Shown here in pieces: positions 23,898 to 32,833 of a stretch of DNA of 46,428 nucleotides. The DNA is from JBGSWL01 sp041752455 (GTDB taxonomy: Bacteria; Pseudomonadota; Alphaproteobacteria; Rhizobiales; Rhizobiaceae). The notes under the pieces were generated by a model. That model was not told where the DNA came from, searched no databases, and saw only the letters and a program-made list of their open reading frames with translations. Positions within the stretch are counted from its first letter, which is position 1. Every line of letters starts with the position of its first letter. A program made the position numbers and the translations under genes. The DNA lies in the NCBI GenBank assembly GCA_041752455.1, contig JBGSWL010000010.1, positions 1-46,428 of the forward strand, in the 5' to 3' direction.

Positions 23898-25994
23898 ATG
23901 GACCATTTCGCGCGGTTGAGCCTGCGGCTCCGCATCGCCTTGTTTTTTGCATTGATCGGGGTGGTGACGGCTGCCTTGCTCACGGCAGCGATGATCTGGC
24001 TGTCGATGCGCCTTGGAGATGGTGCGGTCGACCATGTGGTCGTCATCGTCGGCGGATCGACGTTCGCCCTCATCGGACTGATCACCTGGGTCGCGCTGAA
24101 GTTTGACGAGAACCTCGCCAAGCCCTTGACCGCCATCGCCGCCGATCTCAAGACCATCGCCCATTCCGACGGCAAGGCGATGCGGCTGGATCGCGACGGC
24201 GAATATCTCGGCATGATCGCGCCGGCGGCGCGCGAGGTCGCCGCTGCCCTGTTCGATGCCCGAACCCGCACCAACGCCGCCATCGAGGCCGCCACCCGCG
24301 AAGCCTCGCGCCAGAAGGCCGAACTGGAATCGCTGCTGCGCGACCTGCATCAGGGTCTCGTGATCTGCACGATGACCGGCCGCGTCACGCTCTACAATCA
24401 TCGCGCCGTCGACATTCTTCAGGTTGAGGAATTCCGCCAGAGCGATCCGGGCTCGACAGATATCGTCGTCGGATCGCTGGGGCTGGGCCGGGATTTCTTC
24501 AACATCGTCGACCACCGCCCGTTCCGCGATGCACTGAGCGCCTTTGACACGGGCGGAAGCGCGAACCCGTTGCCGGTCGCCGACCAGGGTGCCGTGCCGA
24601 TCGTGTTCTCGACCTGCGACGGCGCAGCCACCATGCGCGGCCATCTGGCGCTGCGCCTCAACGAGGCTGGCAATGCACCGGTCGGCTTCATCGTCATCTT
24701 CGACGACATAACCGCAGAACTCGCCGCAGGGTTGGACCGCGACCGCACGCTGCGTGAGGCGATGGACGGCATTTCCGCAGCGCTGGGATCAACCGATGCC
24801 GCCGCCACCCAGACCTTGCTGAAACGCACCTTGAACCGGCTGGAAGCTGCATCGAGCAACATCATGGCGACCGCCTGGCCCATGGCGGACATTCCGGCTT
24901 CGCGGCTGTTTCACGCCGTCGAGACCACGGCTCATCACCTGGACCTGACCATCAATATCGCCGATGCCACCGAGTTCATCCACGCCGACAGCGCGACCCT
25001 GATCGCCCTGCTGCGCCAATTGGTGCGAAAAGCCGAAGCCCTGAACGGCCTTTCGGGCGTAACCCTGAGCGCCGGTGGCGCCGGCCATGCCCGCCATATC
25101 GAGATGCGTCTGAAGGGCGCAGAGCCTGACGGAAACTGGCTTGACGACGCGCTGTCCGGAAATGCCGATCCTGAAACCGCCTTCCTTTCCGGCCACCAGA
25201 TCCTCGAACGCCACCGCGCGACCGCAAGCCTTGCCGGCGACATCGTCCGGATCGATTTCCCGGTCAACACCAAAGCCCGCGCCGCAACGACCAAAACTGC
25301 GCTTGCGCCAACAGACGCGCGGCCAGAATTCTATGACTTCGACCTCTTCGAGCGCGAACACGTCGCCGAACTTGCCGACGTCACGCTGTCGCAGCTCCAT
25401 TGCGTCGTCTTCGATTGCGAGATGACCGGGCTTGAGCCGCGCAACGGCGACGAGATCGTCTCGATTGCCGGTGTCCGTATCGTCAATGGCCGGGTGCTGA
25501 CCGGCGAAGTGCTCGACATGCTGGTCAATCCGGGCCGGACCATCCCTGCCGCTTCAACACGCATCCACCACATCACCAACGAGATGGTCGCCGATGCCCC
25601 GGCCGTGCCGATGGCGCTGCGGCGCTTCCACGGCTTCGTGCGCGATCAGGTGCTGATTGCCCACAATGCTGCCTTCGACATGGCGTTTCTCGCCAAGGGG
25701 GAAAAGTCCGCTGGCGTGCGCTTTGACAATATCGTGCTCGATACGGTTCTGCTGGCCGCCCACCTGCAGGGCGTTGACAGCGATCTCACGCTCGATGCCC
25801 TGTGCGAACGCTTCAACGTGACGATAGCCGCCGAGGATCGCCACACGGCGCGCGGCGATGCGCTCGCCACCGCGCAGGTCTTTGCCAAGCTGATCAAGCT
25901 TCTCGAAGCCAGCGGCGTCGTCACCCTGCGCGATGCGCTGGCCGTCTCCGAAGCCCAGACCGCGCTTCGCCGACGTCAGCAGGCTTACGCGTGA
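23898..25994 (+). CDS. membrane sensor fused to a DEDDh 3'-5' exonuclease
   Basis: A 698-residue protein. Two helices (about 13-35 and 45-67) flank a very short loop. Then come a HAMP-like segment (DENLAKPLTAIAADLKTIA), a coiled coil (about 115-150), a PAS-like domain (145-260), and a region resembling a worn-down histidine-kinase ATPase domain (about 270-450) that lacks its N-box asparagine. Last is a DnaQ/epsilon-type exonuclease (about 500-690). All catalytic residues are present: D506 and E508 (VVFDCEMTG), D594 in HNAAFD, H649 and D654 (HTARGDA). The ribosome site is GGGAGGAGCGTC. Its place after the symporter and DUF294 genes suggests signal-linked nuclease activity. Confidence 0.88.
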   Translation: MDHFARLSLRLRIALFFALIGVVTAALLTAAMIWLSMRLGDGAVDHVVVIVGGSTFALIGLITWVALKFDENLAKPLTAIAADLKTIAHSDGKAMRLDRDGEYLGMIAPAAREVAAALFDARTRTNAAIEAATREASRQKAELESLLRDLHQGLVICTMTGRVTLYNHRAVDILQVEEFRQSDPGSTDIVVGSLGLGRDFFNIVDHRPFRDALSAFDTGGSANPLPVADQGAVPIVFSTCDGAATMRGHLALRLNEAGNAPVGFIVIFDDITAELAAGLDRDRTLREAMDGISAALGSTDAAATQTLLKRTLNRLEAASSNIMATAWPMADIPASRLFHAVETTAHHLDLTINIADATEFIHADSATLIALLRQLVRKAEALNGLSGVTLSAGGAGHARHIEMRLKGAEPDGNWLDDALSGNADPETAFLSGHQILERHRATASLAGDIVRIDFPVNTKARAATTKTALAPTDARPEFYDFDLFEREHVAELADVTLSQLHCVVFDCEMTGLEPRNGDEIVSIAGVRIVNGRVLTGEVLDMLVNPGRTIPAASTRIHHITNEMVADAPAVPMALRRFHGFVRDQVLIAHNAAFDMAFLAKGEKSAGVRFDNIVLDTVLLAAHLQGVDSDLTLDALCERFNVTIAAEDRHTARGDALATAQVFAKLIKLLEASGVVTLRDALAVSEAQTALRRRQQAYA

Positions 25995-26003
25995 CTTGAA
26001 AAA

Positions 26004-28164
26004 TCAATCCGGCGCATTGCGCCGGCGCTCGCGTTCGTCCAGCAAGTCAAGCAGCCCTTCGGCAGCTTTCAGCACATCGGTGCCCGGCCCGAAGATCGCG
26101 GCAATGCCGGCCTCTTTCAGAAAATCGTAGTCCTGCTGCGGAATGACGCCGCCGCAAATGACGATCTTGTCGGCCGCGTCGCGCGCTGCCAGTTCCTGCA
26201 GCAAAAGCGGGGCCAGCATCTTGTGCCCGGCCGCAAGCGACGAAATGCCGACGATATCGACATGCTCGGCCACCGCCATGGCAGCCGCCTCGTCCGGCGT
26301 CTGGAACAGCGGCCCCACATGCACTTCAAAGCCGAGGTCCTGGAACGCCGTCGCGATGACCTTGGCACCGCGGTCGTGGCCATCCTGACCCATCTTGGCG
26401 ATCAGGATCGACGGCGCACGCGGTGCTGATGCAATGCGCGCCGCAATCGCTTCAAACCGCGCATCGCCCTTGTAGGCTGCGCCATAGACGCCGGTGATCG
26501 TCACGACCTCGGCCACATGGCGCCCGAATGCCCGCTCCATCGCATCGGAAATTTCACCGACAGTGGCGCGCGCGCGCGGCGGCAACCGCCGCATCCAGAA
26601 GATTGCCCTCGCCGGTGCGCGCAACGGCCTCAAGCGCCGCCAACGCTGCGTCGCACGCCGCCGCATCGCGCGACGCACGCACCCGCTTCAAATGGGCGAC
26701 CTGCGCAATGCGCACTGCCGTATTGTCGATGGCCATGATGTCGATGTCATCTTCGGTCGCAAGCCGATACTTGTTGACGCCGACGATCACTTCGTCGCCG
26801 CGGTCGACCGCCGCCTGGCGCCGTGCCGCTGCCTCTTCGATCATCCGCTTGGGAAGCCCGTCCTGCACCGCCTTGGTCATGCCTCCCGCTGCTTCGATTT
26901 CCGAAATCAGCGCCCAGGCCTTGTCGGCCAATTCCTTGGTCAGGCTCTCGACATAATAGGACCCGGCGAGCGGATCGACCGTACGGGTCACGCCGGTCTC
27001 GTGCTGCAGGATCAGCTGCGTGTTGCGTGCTATGCGGGCGGAAAACTCGGTCGGCAGCGCCATCGCCTCATCGAACGAGTTGGTATGCAGCGACTGCGTC
27101 CCGCCGAGCACGGCAGCCAACGCTTCATAGGCAGTGCGCACGATGTTGTTGTACGGGTCCTGCTCCTGCAGCGACACGCCCGATGTCTGGCAGTGCGTGC
27201 GCAGCATCTTTGATGCTTCCTTCTTCGGCGCGAATTCTTCCATGATCTGCGACCACAGCAGGCGCGCAGCCCGCAGCTTCGCCGCTTCCATGAAAAAGTT
27301 CATGCCGATGCAGAAAAAGAACGACAGCCGTCCGGCAAACGCATCCACATCCATGCCCTTGGCGATGGCCGCACGCACATATTCGCGCCCGTCCGCCAGC
27401 GTGAACGCCAGTTCCTGGACCAGCGTCGAGCCGGCTTCCTGGATATGATAGCCAGAGATCGAGATCGAGTTGAACTTCGGCATCTCCGCTGCGGTGTATT
27501 CGATGATGTCGGCAACGATCCGCATCGAAGGTTCAGGCGGGTAAATGTAGGTGTTGCGGACCATGAACTCCTTGAGGATGTCGTTCTGGATGGTCCCGGA
27601 AAGTTGCGCGCGCGGCACGCCCTGCTCTTCGCCAGCGACAATGAACATCGCCAGAATCGGGATCACCGCACCATTCATCGTCATGGAAACGCTGATCTTT
27701 TCCAAGGGAATGCCGGCAAACAGCAGCTTCATGTCCTCGACCGTGTCGATCGCGACACCGGCCTTGCCGACATCACCGACGACCCGCTCGTGATCGCTGT
27801 CATAACCCCGGTGGGTCGCCAGATCGAAGGCGACCGAAACGCCTTGCTGGCCTGCGGCAAGCGCTTTGCGATAGAACGCGTTGCTCTCTTCGGCGGTGGA
27901 GAAACCGGCATACTGCCGGATGGTCCACGGTCGGCCGGTATACATGGTCGCGCGTGGTCCGCGCACGAAGGGTGCCTCGCCCGGCATCGAGCCGAGATGC
28001 CCGGCACCAGCCAGATCGTCCTGCGTGTAAAGCGGCTTGACCGCGATGCCTTCCGGCGTCTGCCAGGTCAGCGCGGCAGGATCACCGCCGGTTTCGCGCG
28101 TGGCAAGCTTCGACCAGTTGTCCAGAGACGACGATCCGGCACCCGATTTTGCGTTGTCACCCAT
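26004..28164 (-). pseudogene. scpA: methylmalonyl-CoA mutase, reading frame broken near its C-terminal domain
   Basis: This adenosylcobalamin enzyme interconverts methylmalonyl-CoA and succinyl-CoA. The N-terminal part (to about 26554) has the TIM-barrel signatures PFVRGPRATMYTGRPWTIRQ, SVSMTMNGAVIPILAMFIV and LHTNSFDEAMALPTEFSARI, ending early as ARARHCR-stop. The B12 domain continues in another frame: RATVGEISDAMERAFGRH, base-off motif DGHDRGAKV, and GGVIPQQDYDFL. Restoring two bases at the GC run (26566-26578) would rejoin them into about 720 residues, the normal length. The ATG at 28164 fits GGGGGA 9 nt upstream better than the ATG at 28173. Real loss or an assembly error are both possible. 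Confidence 0.85.
26566..26578. repeat. GC-dinucleotide run at the mutase frame break
   Basis: Thirteen alternating G/C bases occur exactly where the mutase reading frame shifts. On the coding strand they encode Ala-Arg repeats (AAARAR). Fifteen bases would restore the frame. Such runs slip during replication and are also prone to sequencing error. Confidence 0.8.
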
Positions 28165-28244
28165 GGTCACCATTCCCCCGCGTTCACGCCATCGTCATGC
28201 CGGAGGAAGGCAGTCTCGCGCAATCCGACAAAGGGCGGTGGCCC

Positions 28245-29702
28245 TCAAACGCCAAGCCCGCCGATTGCGATGTATTTCTCGTCCAGATAGTCGGCGATGC
28301 CCTGATGGCCGCCTTCCTTGCCAAGACCCGACTGCTTGAGCCCGCCGAACGGCGCCTCGGGCGTGGCAATCACGCCCTCATTGATGCCGATCAGGCCGTA
28401 CTTCAGCCCTTCCATCATCCGGAACGCACGGCCGAGATCGGCAGTGTAGACAAACGCCGCAAGGCCGAAATCAGTGGCATTGGCCATCGCGATCACCTCG
28501 TCTTCCGACGAAAACCGGTAGACCGGCGCCACCGGACCGAAGATTTCCTCGGTGGTAAAGCGCATGTCGCGCCGCGCATCGGTAATCACCGTCGGCTCGT
28601 AGAACGTGCCGCCGAGCGCATGGCGCTTGCCGCCGGTCGTCACCCGCCCGCCCTTTTCCACCGCATCGGCCACCAGTTCCTCGACCTTGCCGAGCGCGGC
28701 TTGGTTGATCAGCGGGCCGACAACAGTCTCTTCCTTGGCGCCGTCACCCACCGGCATCGCCGCGCTCAGCGCCGTCAGCCGTTCGACAAACTGGTCATGG
28801 ATAACATCAGCCACGTAGAAGCGGTTGGTACAGACGCAGGTCTGGCCGGCATTGCGGAACTTCGCCGCCATCGCGCCTGCCAGCGCCTTTTCCAAGTCGG
28901 CATCTTCGAAGACGATAAACGGCGCATTGCCGCCAAGCTCCATCGACACCTTCTTGACGCCGACGGCAGCCTGCTGGAGCAGGATCTTGCCGACCCGGGT
29001 CGAGCCGGTGAACGTGATCTTTCGCACCAGCGGGTGCTCGCACAGTTCCTTGCCGATCTCGGACGAATCGCCGGTCAGGATGTTCACCGCACCGGCCGGA
29101 AAGCCTGCCTTCTCACAAAGGATCCCCCAGGCAAGGCCGGAATACGGCGTGAACTCCGCCGGCTTGATGACGATCGCGCAACCGGCGGCAATCGCCGGGG
29201 CCAGCTTGCGGGCGATCATCGAGGACGGGAAGTTCCACGGCGTGATCGCCCCGACAACGCCGACCGGCTCCTTGATGACCAGGATGCGGCGGCTGGCAAT
29301 CGGGCTTGGCACCACATCGCCATAGACCCGCCGTGCTTCTTCGGCGAACCAGCGCACATAGCCCGCCGAGCCGGTGACTTCGCCGCGCGCTTCGGACAAC
29401 GGCTTGCCTTGTTCCATGGTCAGGAGCTGGGCGAGGCTGTCGCGATGCTCCAGCACCAGGTCATGCAGGCGCATCAGCATGTCCGCGCGCTTCAGCGCCG
29501 TCATCTTGCGCAAACCCAGATAGGCGTCCTGCGCCGCCTCGATCGCGCGGCGCGTCTCGGCCCGGCCGCATTTGGGCACGGTGCCGATGACCTGGCCGTT
29601 GGCAGGGTTGATGACATCAATCGTCTCGCCACTGTCGGCCCCGGTCCACGACCCGGCGATGAAACAGGTCTCGCGCAAAAGCGGATGGCGGTTGTCGAGC
29701 AT
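28245..29702 (-). CDS. gabD: NAD(P)-dependent succinate-semialdehyde dehydrogenase type aldehyde dehydrogenase
   Basis: The 485-residue aldehyde dehydrogenase probably oxidises succinate semialdehyde to succinate. Seen: PWNFPSSMIARKLAPAIAAG (cofactor-binding), ITFTGSTRVGKILLQQAA, general base Glu in VSMELGGNAPFIVFEDADL, nucleophile Cys in FRNAGQTCVCTNRFYV, and TEEIFGPVAPVYRF. These match the GabD/DavD group; glutarate semialdehyde is an alternative substrate. The frame is open far upstream, but the ATG at 29702 has GGAG 8 nt before it and gives MLDNRHPLLRETCFIAG. The mutase gene follows 80 bp downstream; both products lead to the succinate node. Confidence 0.88.
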   Translation of the reverse strand: MLDNRHPLLRETCFIAGSWTGADSGETIDVINPANGQVIGTVPKCGRAETRRAIEAAQDAYLGLRKMTALKRADMLMRLHDLVLEHRDSLAQLLTMEQGKPLSEARGEVTGSAGYVRWFAEEARRVYGDVVPSPIASRRILVIKEPVGVVGAITPWNFPSSMIARKLAPAIAAGCAIVIKPAEFTPYSGLAWGILCEKAGFPAGAVNILTGDSSEIGKELCEHPLVRKITFTGSTRVGKILLQQAAVGVKKVSMELGGNAPFIVFEDADLEKALAGAMAAKFRNAGQTCVCTNRFYVADVIHDQFVERLTALSAAMPVGDGAKEETVVGPLINQAALGKVEELVADAVEKGGRVTTGGKRHALGGTFYEPTVITDARRDMRFTTEEIFGPVAPVYRFSSEDEVIAMANATDFGLAAFVYTADLGRAFRMMEGLKYGLIGINEGVIATPEAPFGGLKQSGLGKEGGHQGIADYLDEKYIAIGGLGV

Positions 29703-29959
29703 GATGATGTCTCCTTGCTTGTGGCATCGCGGGCAGATGCGTGGCCTCTCTTGGCGCCCTGTCTGACATGCAGCCCAAAGGTCTGCAATAACATGCCCAG
29801 CCGCGCCGGGCCGTCGTGCCACCGGTTGAAAACGGTCTTTTCCTTCGCAGGCAAACCGTCTAGACACCGCGTGACAAACACCTGCCGGACCGACAACCGC
29901 GCAGATCAAGGCGCCGGTCTGGTCATCGAACCCCGGCCGCAACAGGAAGGGACAACCAC
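29703..29959. other. divergent intergenic region between gabD and acpXL
   Basis: 257 bp with no convincing gene. It must hold promoters for both directions, but no clear -35/-10 pair was found. An ACGGT/ACCGT inverted pair lies near 29832-29858. The only sites assigned are the two ribosome-binding sites at its ends (GGAG for gabD, AGGAAGGGA for acpXL). Confidence 0.5.
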
Positions 29960-30241
29960 GTGGCAACGACTTTCGAGAAAGTGGCGGATATCATCGCCGA
30001 GACCAGCGAAATCGAGCGCGATACCATCACCCCCGACAGCCACACGATCGACGATCTCGGCATCGACAGCCTTGATTTCCTCGACATCGTCTTTGCCATT
30101 GACAAGGAATTCGGCATCAAGATCCCGCTCGAGCAGTGGACCCAGGATGTCAACGACGGCAAGGTTCCGACAGAAGAGTATTTTGTCCTGCGCAATCTGT
30201 GCGACAAGATCGACGGGCTGGTCGCCGCCAAGGCCGCCTGA
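29960..30241 (+). CDS. acpXL: acyl carrier protein for the very-long-chain lipid A fatty acid
   Basis: AcpXL carries the growing 27-hydroxyoctacosanoyl-type chain that is put on lipid A in rhizobia and relatives. The 93-residue acidic protein has the phosphopantetheine serine S37 in LGIDSLDFLD and the AcpXL-specific continuation IVFAIDKEFGIKIPLEQWTQDV and GKVPTEEYFVLRNLCDKID. The start is GTG with AGGAAGGGA upstream. The next gene is a ketosynthase after 43 bp; the dehydratase gene fabZXL, which follows acpXL in Rhizobium, is missing here. Confidence 0.94.
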   Translation: MATTFEKVADIIAETSEIERDTITPDSHTIDDLGIDSLDFLDIVFAIDKEFGIKIPLEQWTQDVNDGKVPTEEYFVLRNLCDKIDGLVAAKAA

Positions 30242-30284
30242 TCGGCCTTACTGATCATCCTGTGCAAACCACGGAATCGCCCAC

Positions 30285-31508
30285 TTGCCCCAATCCGTCC
30301 CGCCCCGTTCCAGTGCGCCAAATGATGTTGTCATCACCGGAATAGGCATAGTCTCGTCTGCCGGCGTCGGTGCAGCCGAAAACTGGGACGCGTTCTCGAG
30401 GGGAAAGGCTCCGGTCTTCGACAGCGAAACCTTTGCGCCCCATACGGTCCACCCGGCGCCCGAGGTCGACTGGAACCTGCAGATTCCCAAGCGCGGCGAC
30501 CAGCGCCAGATGGAAACCTGGCAGCGGCTCGGCACCTATTGCGCCGGCCTTGCGCTGGAAGATGCCGGCATCCGCGACAACGAGGCGCTGACCACAAGCA
30601 TGGACATGATCGTGGCGGCCGCTGGCGGCGAGCGCGACATCTCCGTTGACGAGATGATCCTCGCCGCAGCGCAGGACCGCACCGATTTCGGCGTGCTGAT
30701 CAACGAAAAGCTGACCACCGAACTGCGGCCGACCCTGTTTCTGGCGCAATTGTCCAATCTCATGGCCGGCAACATCTCGATCGTCCACAAGGTCACCGGA
30801 TCATCACGCACCTTCATGGGCGAAGAGGGCGCAGGCATGTCTGCCGTCGTCACCGCCCATGCCCGCCTGTCATCCGGCCAGTCGACGCACATGCTGGTCG
30901 GTGGCGCGTTCAACACCGAACACCCCGACATGCTGCTCGGCTATGAACTCGGCCATCACCTGATGCACGGCGGCTGGGCGCCGGTCTGGGCGCGCGAAAG
31001 CGCCGATGGCGGCGGCCTGATCCCCGGCTCCGGCGGCGCTTTTCTCGTGCTGGAGCGCCACGATCAGGCCGTGGCCCGCGGCGCGCGAATATACGCGCGG
31101 CTCTCCAGTGTCAGCGCCGACAGCGGCGGTGCGGAAGCGTCCGAAACCATCGCGCGGCTTGCAGCGCTCTGTACGGCCAACGGCATCGATACCGCATCAG
31201 CTCTCATTTCCGGCGCGTCGGGCGCCAAGCAGCGTACCGCCGACGAAAAGCAGTTCATCAGTGAGACATTTCCCAACCTGCCGCTGCGGGCAACAACCAC
31301 GGTGACCGGCCATTTGCGCGAGGCCCAGTTCCCGATGGCGATCGCCATCGCGGCGCTCTCGGTCGCCAACCGCCAGTTCCCAGCCTCTTCCGACAGCCGC
31401 AACGAGGCCGAGACCAGCCTTCGCCCGAAATCTGTCGGCGTGATCTGTGTCGGCTTTGAGGATGCCGAAGGCGTGGCCATGGTCGAACGCATGGAGAGCG
31501 CATCGTGA
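30285..31508 (+). CDS. fabF2XL: degenerate beta-ketoacyl-ACP synthase (FabF2XL-like) lacking the catalytic cysteine
   Basis: The 407-residue thiolase-fold protein opens VVITGIGIVSSAGVGAAENWDAF. Where active synthases have TACASG it reads FMGEEGAGMSAVV, so the nucleophilic cysteine is gone. The first catalytic His (NAHGT in partners) is replaced by SGASGAKQRTADE; the second survives in TVTGHLREAQFPMAIAIAA. It therefore cannot condense acyl chains by itself. It is coupled by GTGA overlap to an intact synthase, which suggests a heterodimer in which this subunit shapes the chain tunnel, like a chain-length factor. The start is a TTG (30285); no better one was found. Confidence 0.82.
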   Translation: MPQSVPPRSSAPNDVVITGIGIVSSAGVGAAENWDAFSRGKAPVFDSETFAPHTVHPAPEVDWNLQIPKRGDQRQMETWQRLGTYCAGLALEDAGIRDNEALTTSMDMIVAAAGGERDISVDEMILAAAQDRTDFGVLINEKLTTELRPTLFLAQLSNLMAGNISIVHKVTGSSRTFMGEEGAGMSAVVTAHARLSSGQSTHMLVGGAFNTEHPDMLLGYELGHHLMHGGWAPVWARESADGGGLIPGSGGAFLVLERHDQAVARGARIYARLSSVSADSGGAEASETIARLAALCTANGIDTASALISGASGAKQRTADEKQFISETFPNLPLRATTTVTGHLREAQFPMAIAIAALSVANRQFPASSDSRNEAETSLRPKSVGVICVGFEDAEGVAMVERMESAS

Positions 31509-32791
31509 GCCGGTTCCTCGATCATGCGGGCCGTCCGGTCATTGCCATCACCGGCAGCGGTGTGATCTCTTCGCTCGGTCGCGGCAAGGCCGACAACTGG
31601 GCGGCGTTGACCGCAGGCCGGTCCGGTATTCACACGATCAACCGGTTTCCGACCGACCATCTGCGCACGACGATTGCCGGGACGGTCGATTTCATGACCA
31701 AGCCGGAAGAAGGGTCATCGGCATTGACCTATGCGTTGGCGGAAGCCGCTGCGCTCGAGGCAATTGCCGAAGCCGGTCTGTCCGTCGGTGATTTCGGCGG
31801 GCCGCTGTTTCTGGCAGCGCCTCCCGTGGAACTGGAATGGCGCCAGCGCCGCGGGCTGGACCGCGAAGGCGCTGCGCTCGATCCGCAAAGCCAGCCCGGC
31901 TATGCCCGCATCATGGCGGCGGCCCGTGCGACCACCCATCCGGCCTGGTACCAGGCGACACAATTTGGCGCGACCGCCCGCCGCCTCAAGGACAAGATTG
32001 GCGCCCGCGGCCTGCCGATCACCATGTCGACAGCCTGCGCATCGGGGGCAACCGCCATCCAGGTCGGGGCCGAGGCGATACGGCGCGGCGAAGCCGACCG
32101 GGTGATTGCCGTCGGCACCGATGGTTCGGTCACCGCCGAAGCGCTCGTCCGATTTTCCCTGCTGTCGGCGCTGTCGACCCACAACGAACCGCCGGAGCAG
32201 GCCTCCAAGCCGTTTTCCAAGGACCGCGACGGCTTCGTCATGGCCGAAGGCAGCGGTGCCCTCGTGCTGGAATCGCTTCAGTCGGCGACCGCGCGCGGCG
32301 CGACGATCCTCGGCATTCTGGAAGGCTGCGGCGAATGCGCCGATGACTTCCACCGCACCCGCTCCAAACCTGATGGTTCGCCAGCCATTGCGGCTGTTCG
32401 CGCAGCACTCGCCGATGCGGGCGTCGAGACGGGCGCGATCGGCTATATCAACGCACACGGCACCTCGACGCCGGAAAACGACAAGATGGAATGCATGTCG
32501 CTGGCGCAGGTTTTTGGCGAACGCATAGGCGGCATTCCGACGTCTTCAAACAAGTCGATGATCGGCCATGCGCTCACCGCTGCGGGTGCCATCGAGGCGG
32601 TGTTCTCGCTGTTGACGATCCGTACCGGCACACTGCCGCCGACCATCAACTACACCAATCCGGACCCGGCGCTCGACCTCGATTGCGTGCCCAATGTGGC
32701 GCGCAATGCCGATGTGCGCCGGGTGCTTTCCAATTCGTTCGGCTTTGGCGGCCAGAACACCTGCCTTGTCATTGCCGGTGAACCCGCCTAA
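31505..32791 (+). CDS. fabF1XL: beta-ketoacyl-ACP synthase II of the lipid A long-chain cluster
   Basis: The 428-residue condensing enzyme has the full catalytic triad: C178 in MSTACASGATAIQVGAEAI, His in YINAHGTSTPENDKME, and His in SNKSMIGHALTAAGAIEAVF. The C-terminal SNSFGFGGQNTCLVI is typical of FabF. It would elongate acyl-AcpXL. The GTG start overlaps the stop of the degenerate partner. The dehydrogenase gene follows 42 bp downstream. Confidence 0.92.
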   Translation: MSRFLDHAGRPVIAITGSGVISSLGRGKADNWAALTAGRSGIHTINRFPTDHLRTTIAGTVDFMTKPEEGSSALTYALAEAAALEAIAEAGLSVGDFGGPLFLAAPPVELEWRQRRGLDREGAALDPQSQPGYARIMAAARATTHPAWYQATQFGATARRLKDKIGARGLPITMSTACASGATAIQVGAEAIRRGEADRVIAVGTDGSVTAEALVRFSLLSALSTHNEPPEQASKPFSKDRDGFVMAEGSGALVLESLQSATARGATILGILEGCGECADDFHRTRSKPDGSPAIAAVRAALADAGVETGAIGYINAHGTSTPENDKMECMSLAQVFGERIGGIPTSSNKSMIGHALTAAGAIEAVFSLLTIRTGTLPPTINYTNPDPALDLDCVPNVARNADVRRVLSNSFGFGGQNTCLVIAGEPA

Positions 32792-32833
32792 GCGGGCGCA
32801 GCCCTAACCATCAGCAGACAGGACGTTACCCGC

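Noticed and set aside
28180..28244. Possible dispersed repeat between gabD and the mutase gene (GTCATGCCGGAGG...)
   Set aside because: It resembles the start of a common rhizobial repeat only over about ten bases and lacks the second palindromic arm.
28149..30254. Long plus-strand open frame opposite the aldehyde dehydrogenase, running into acpXL
   Set aside because: It overlaps acpXL in a different frame and is antisense to gabD; no domain seen.
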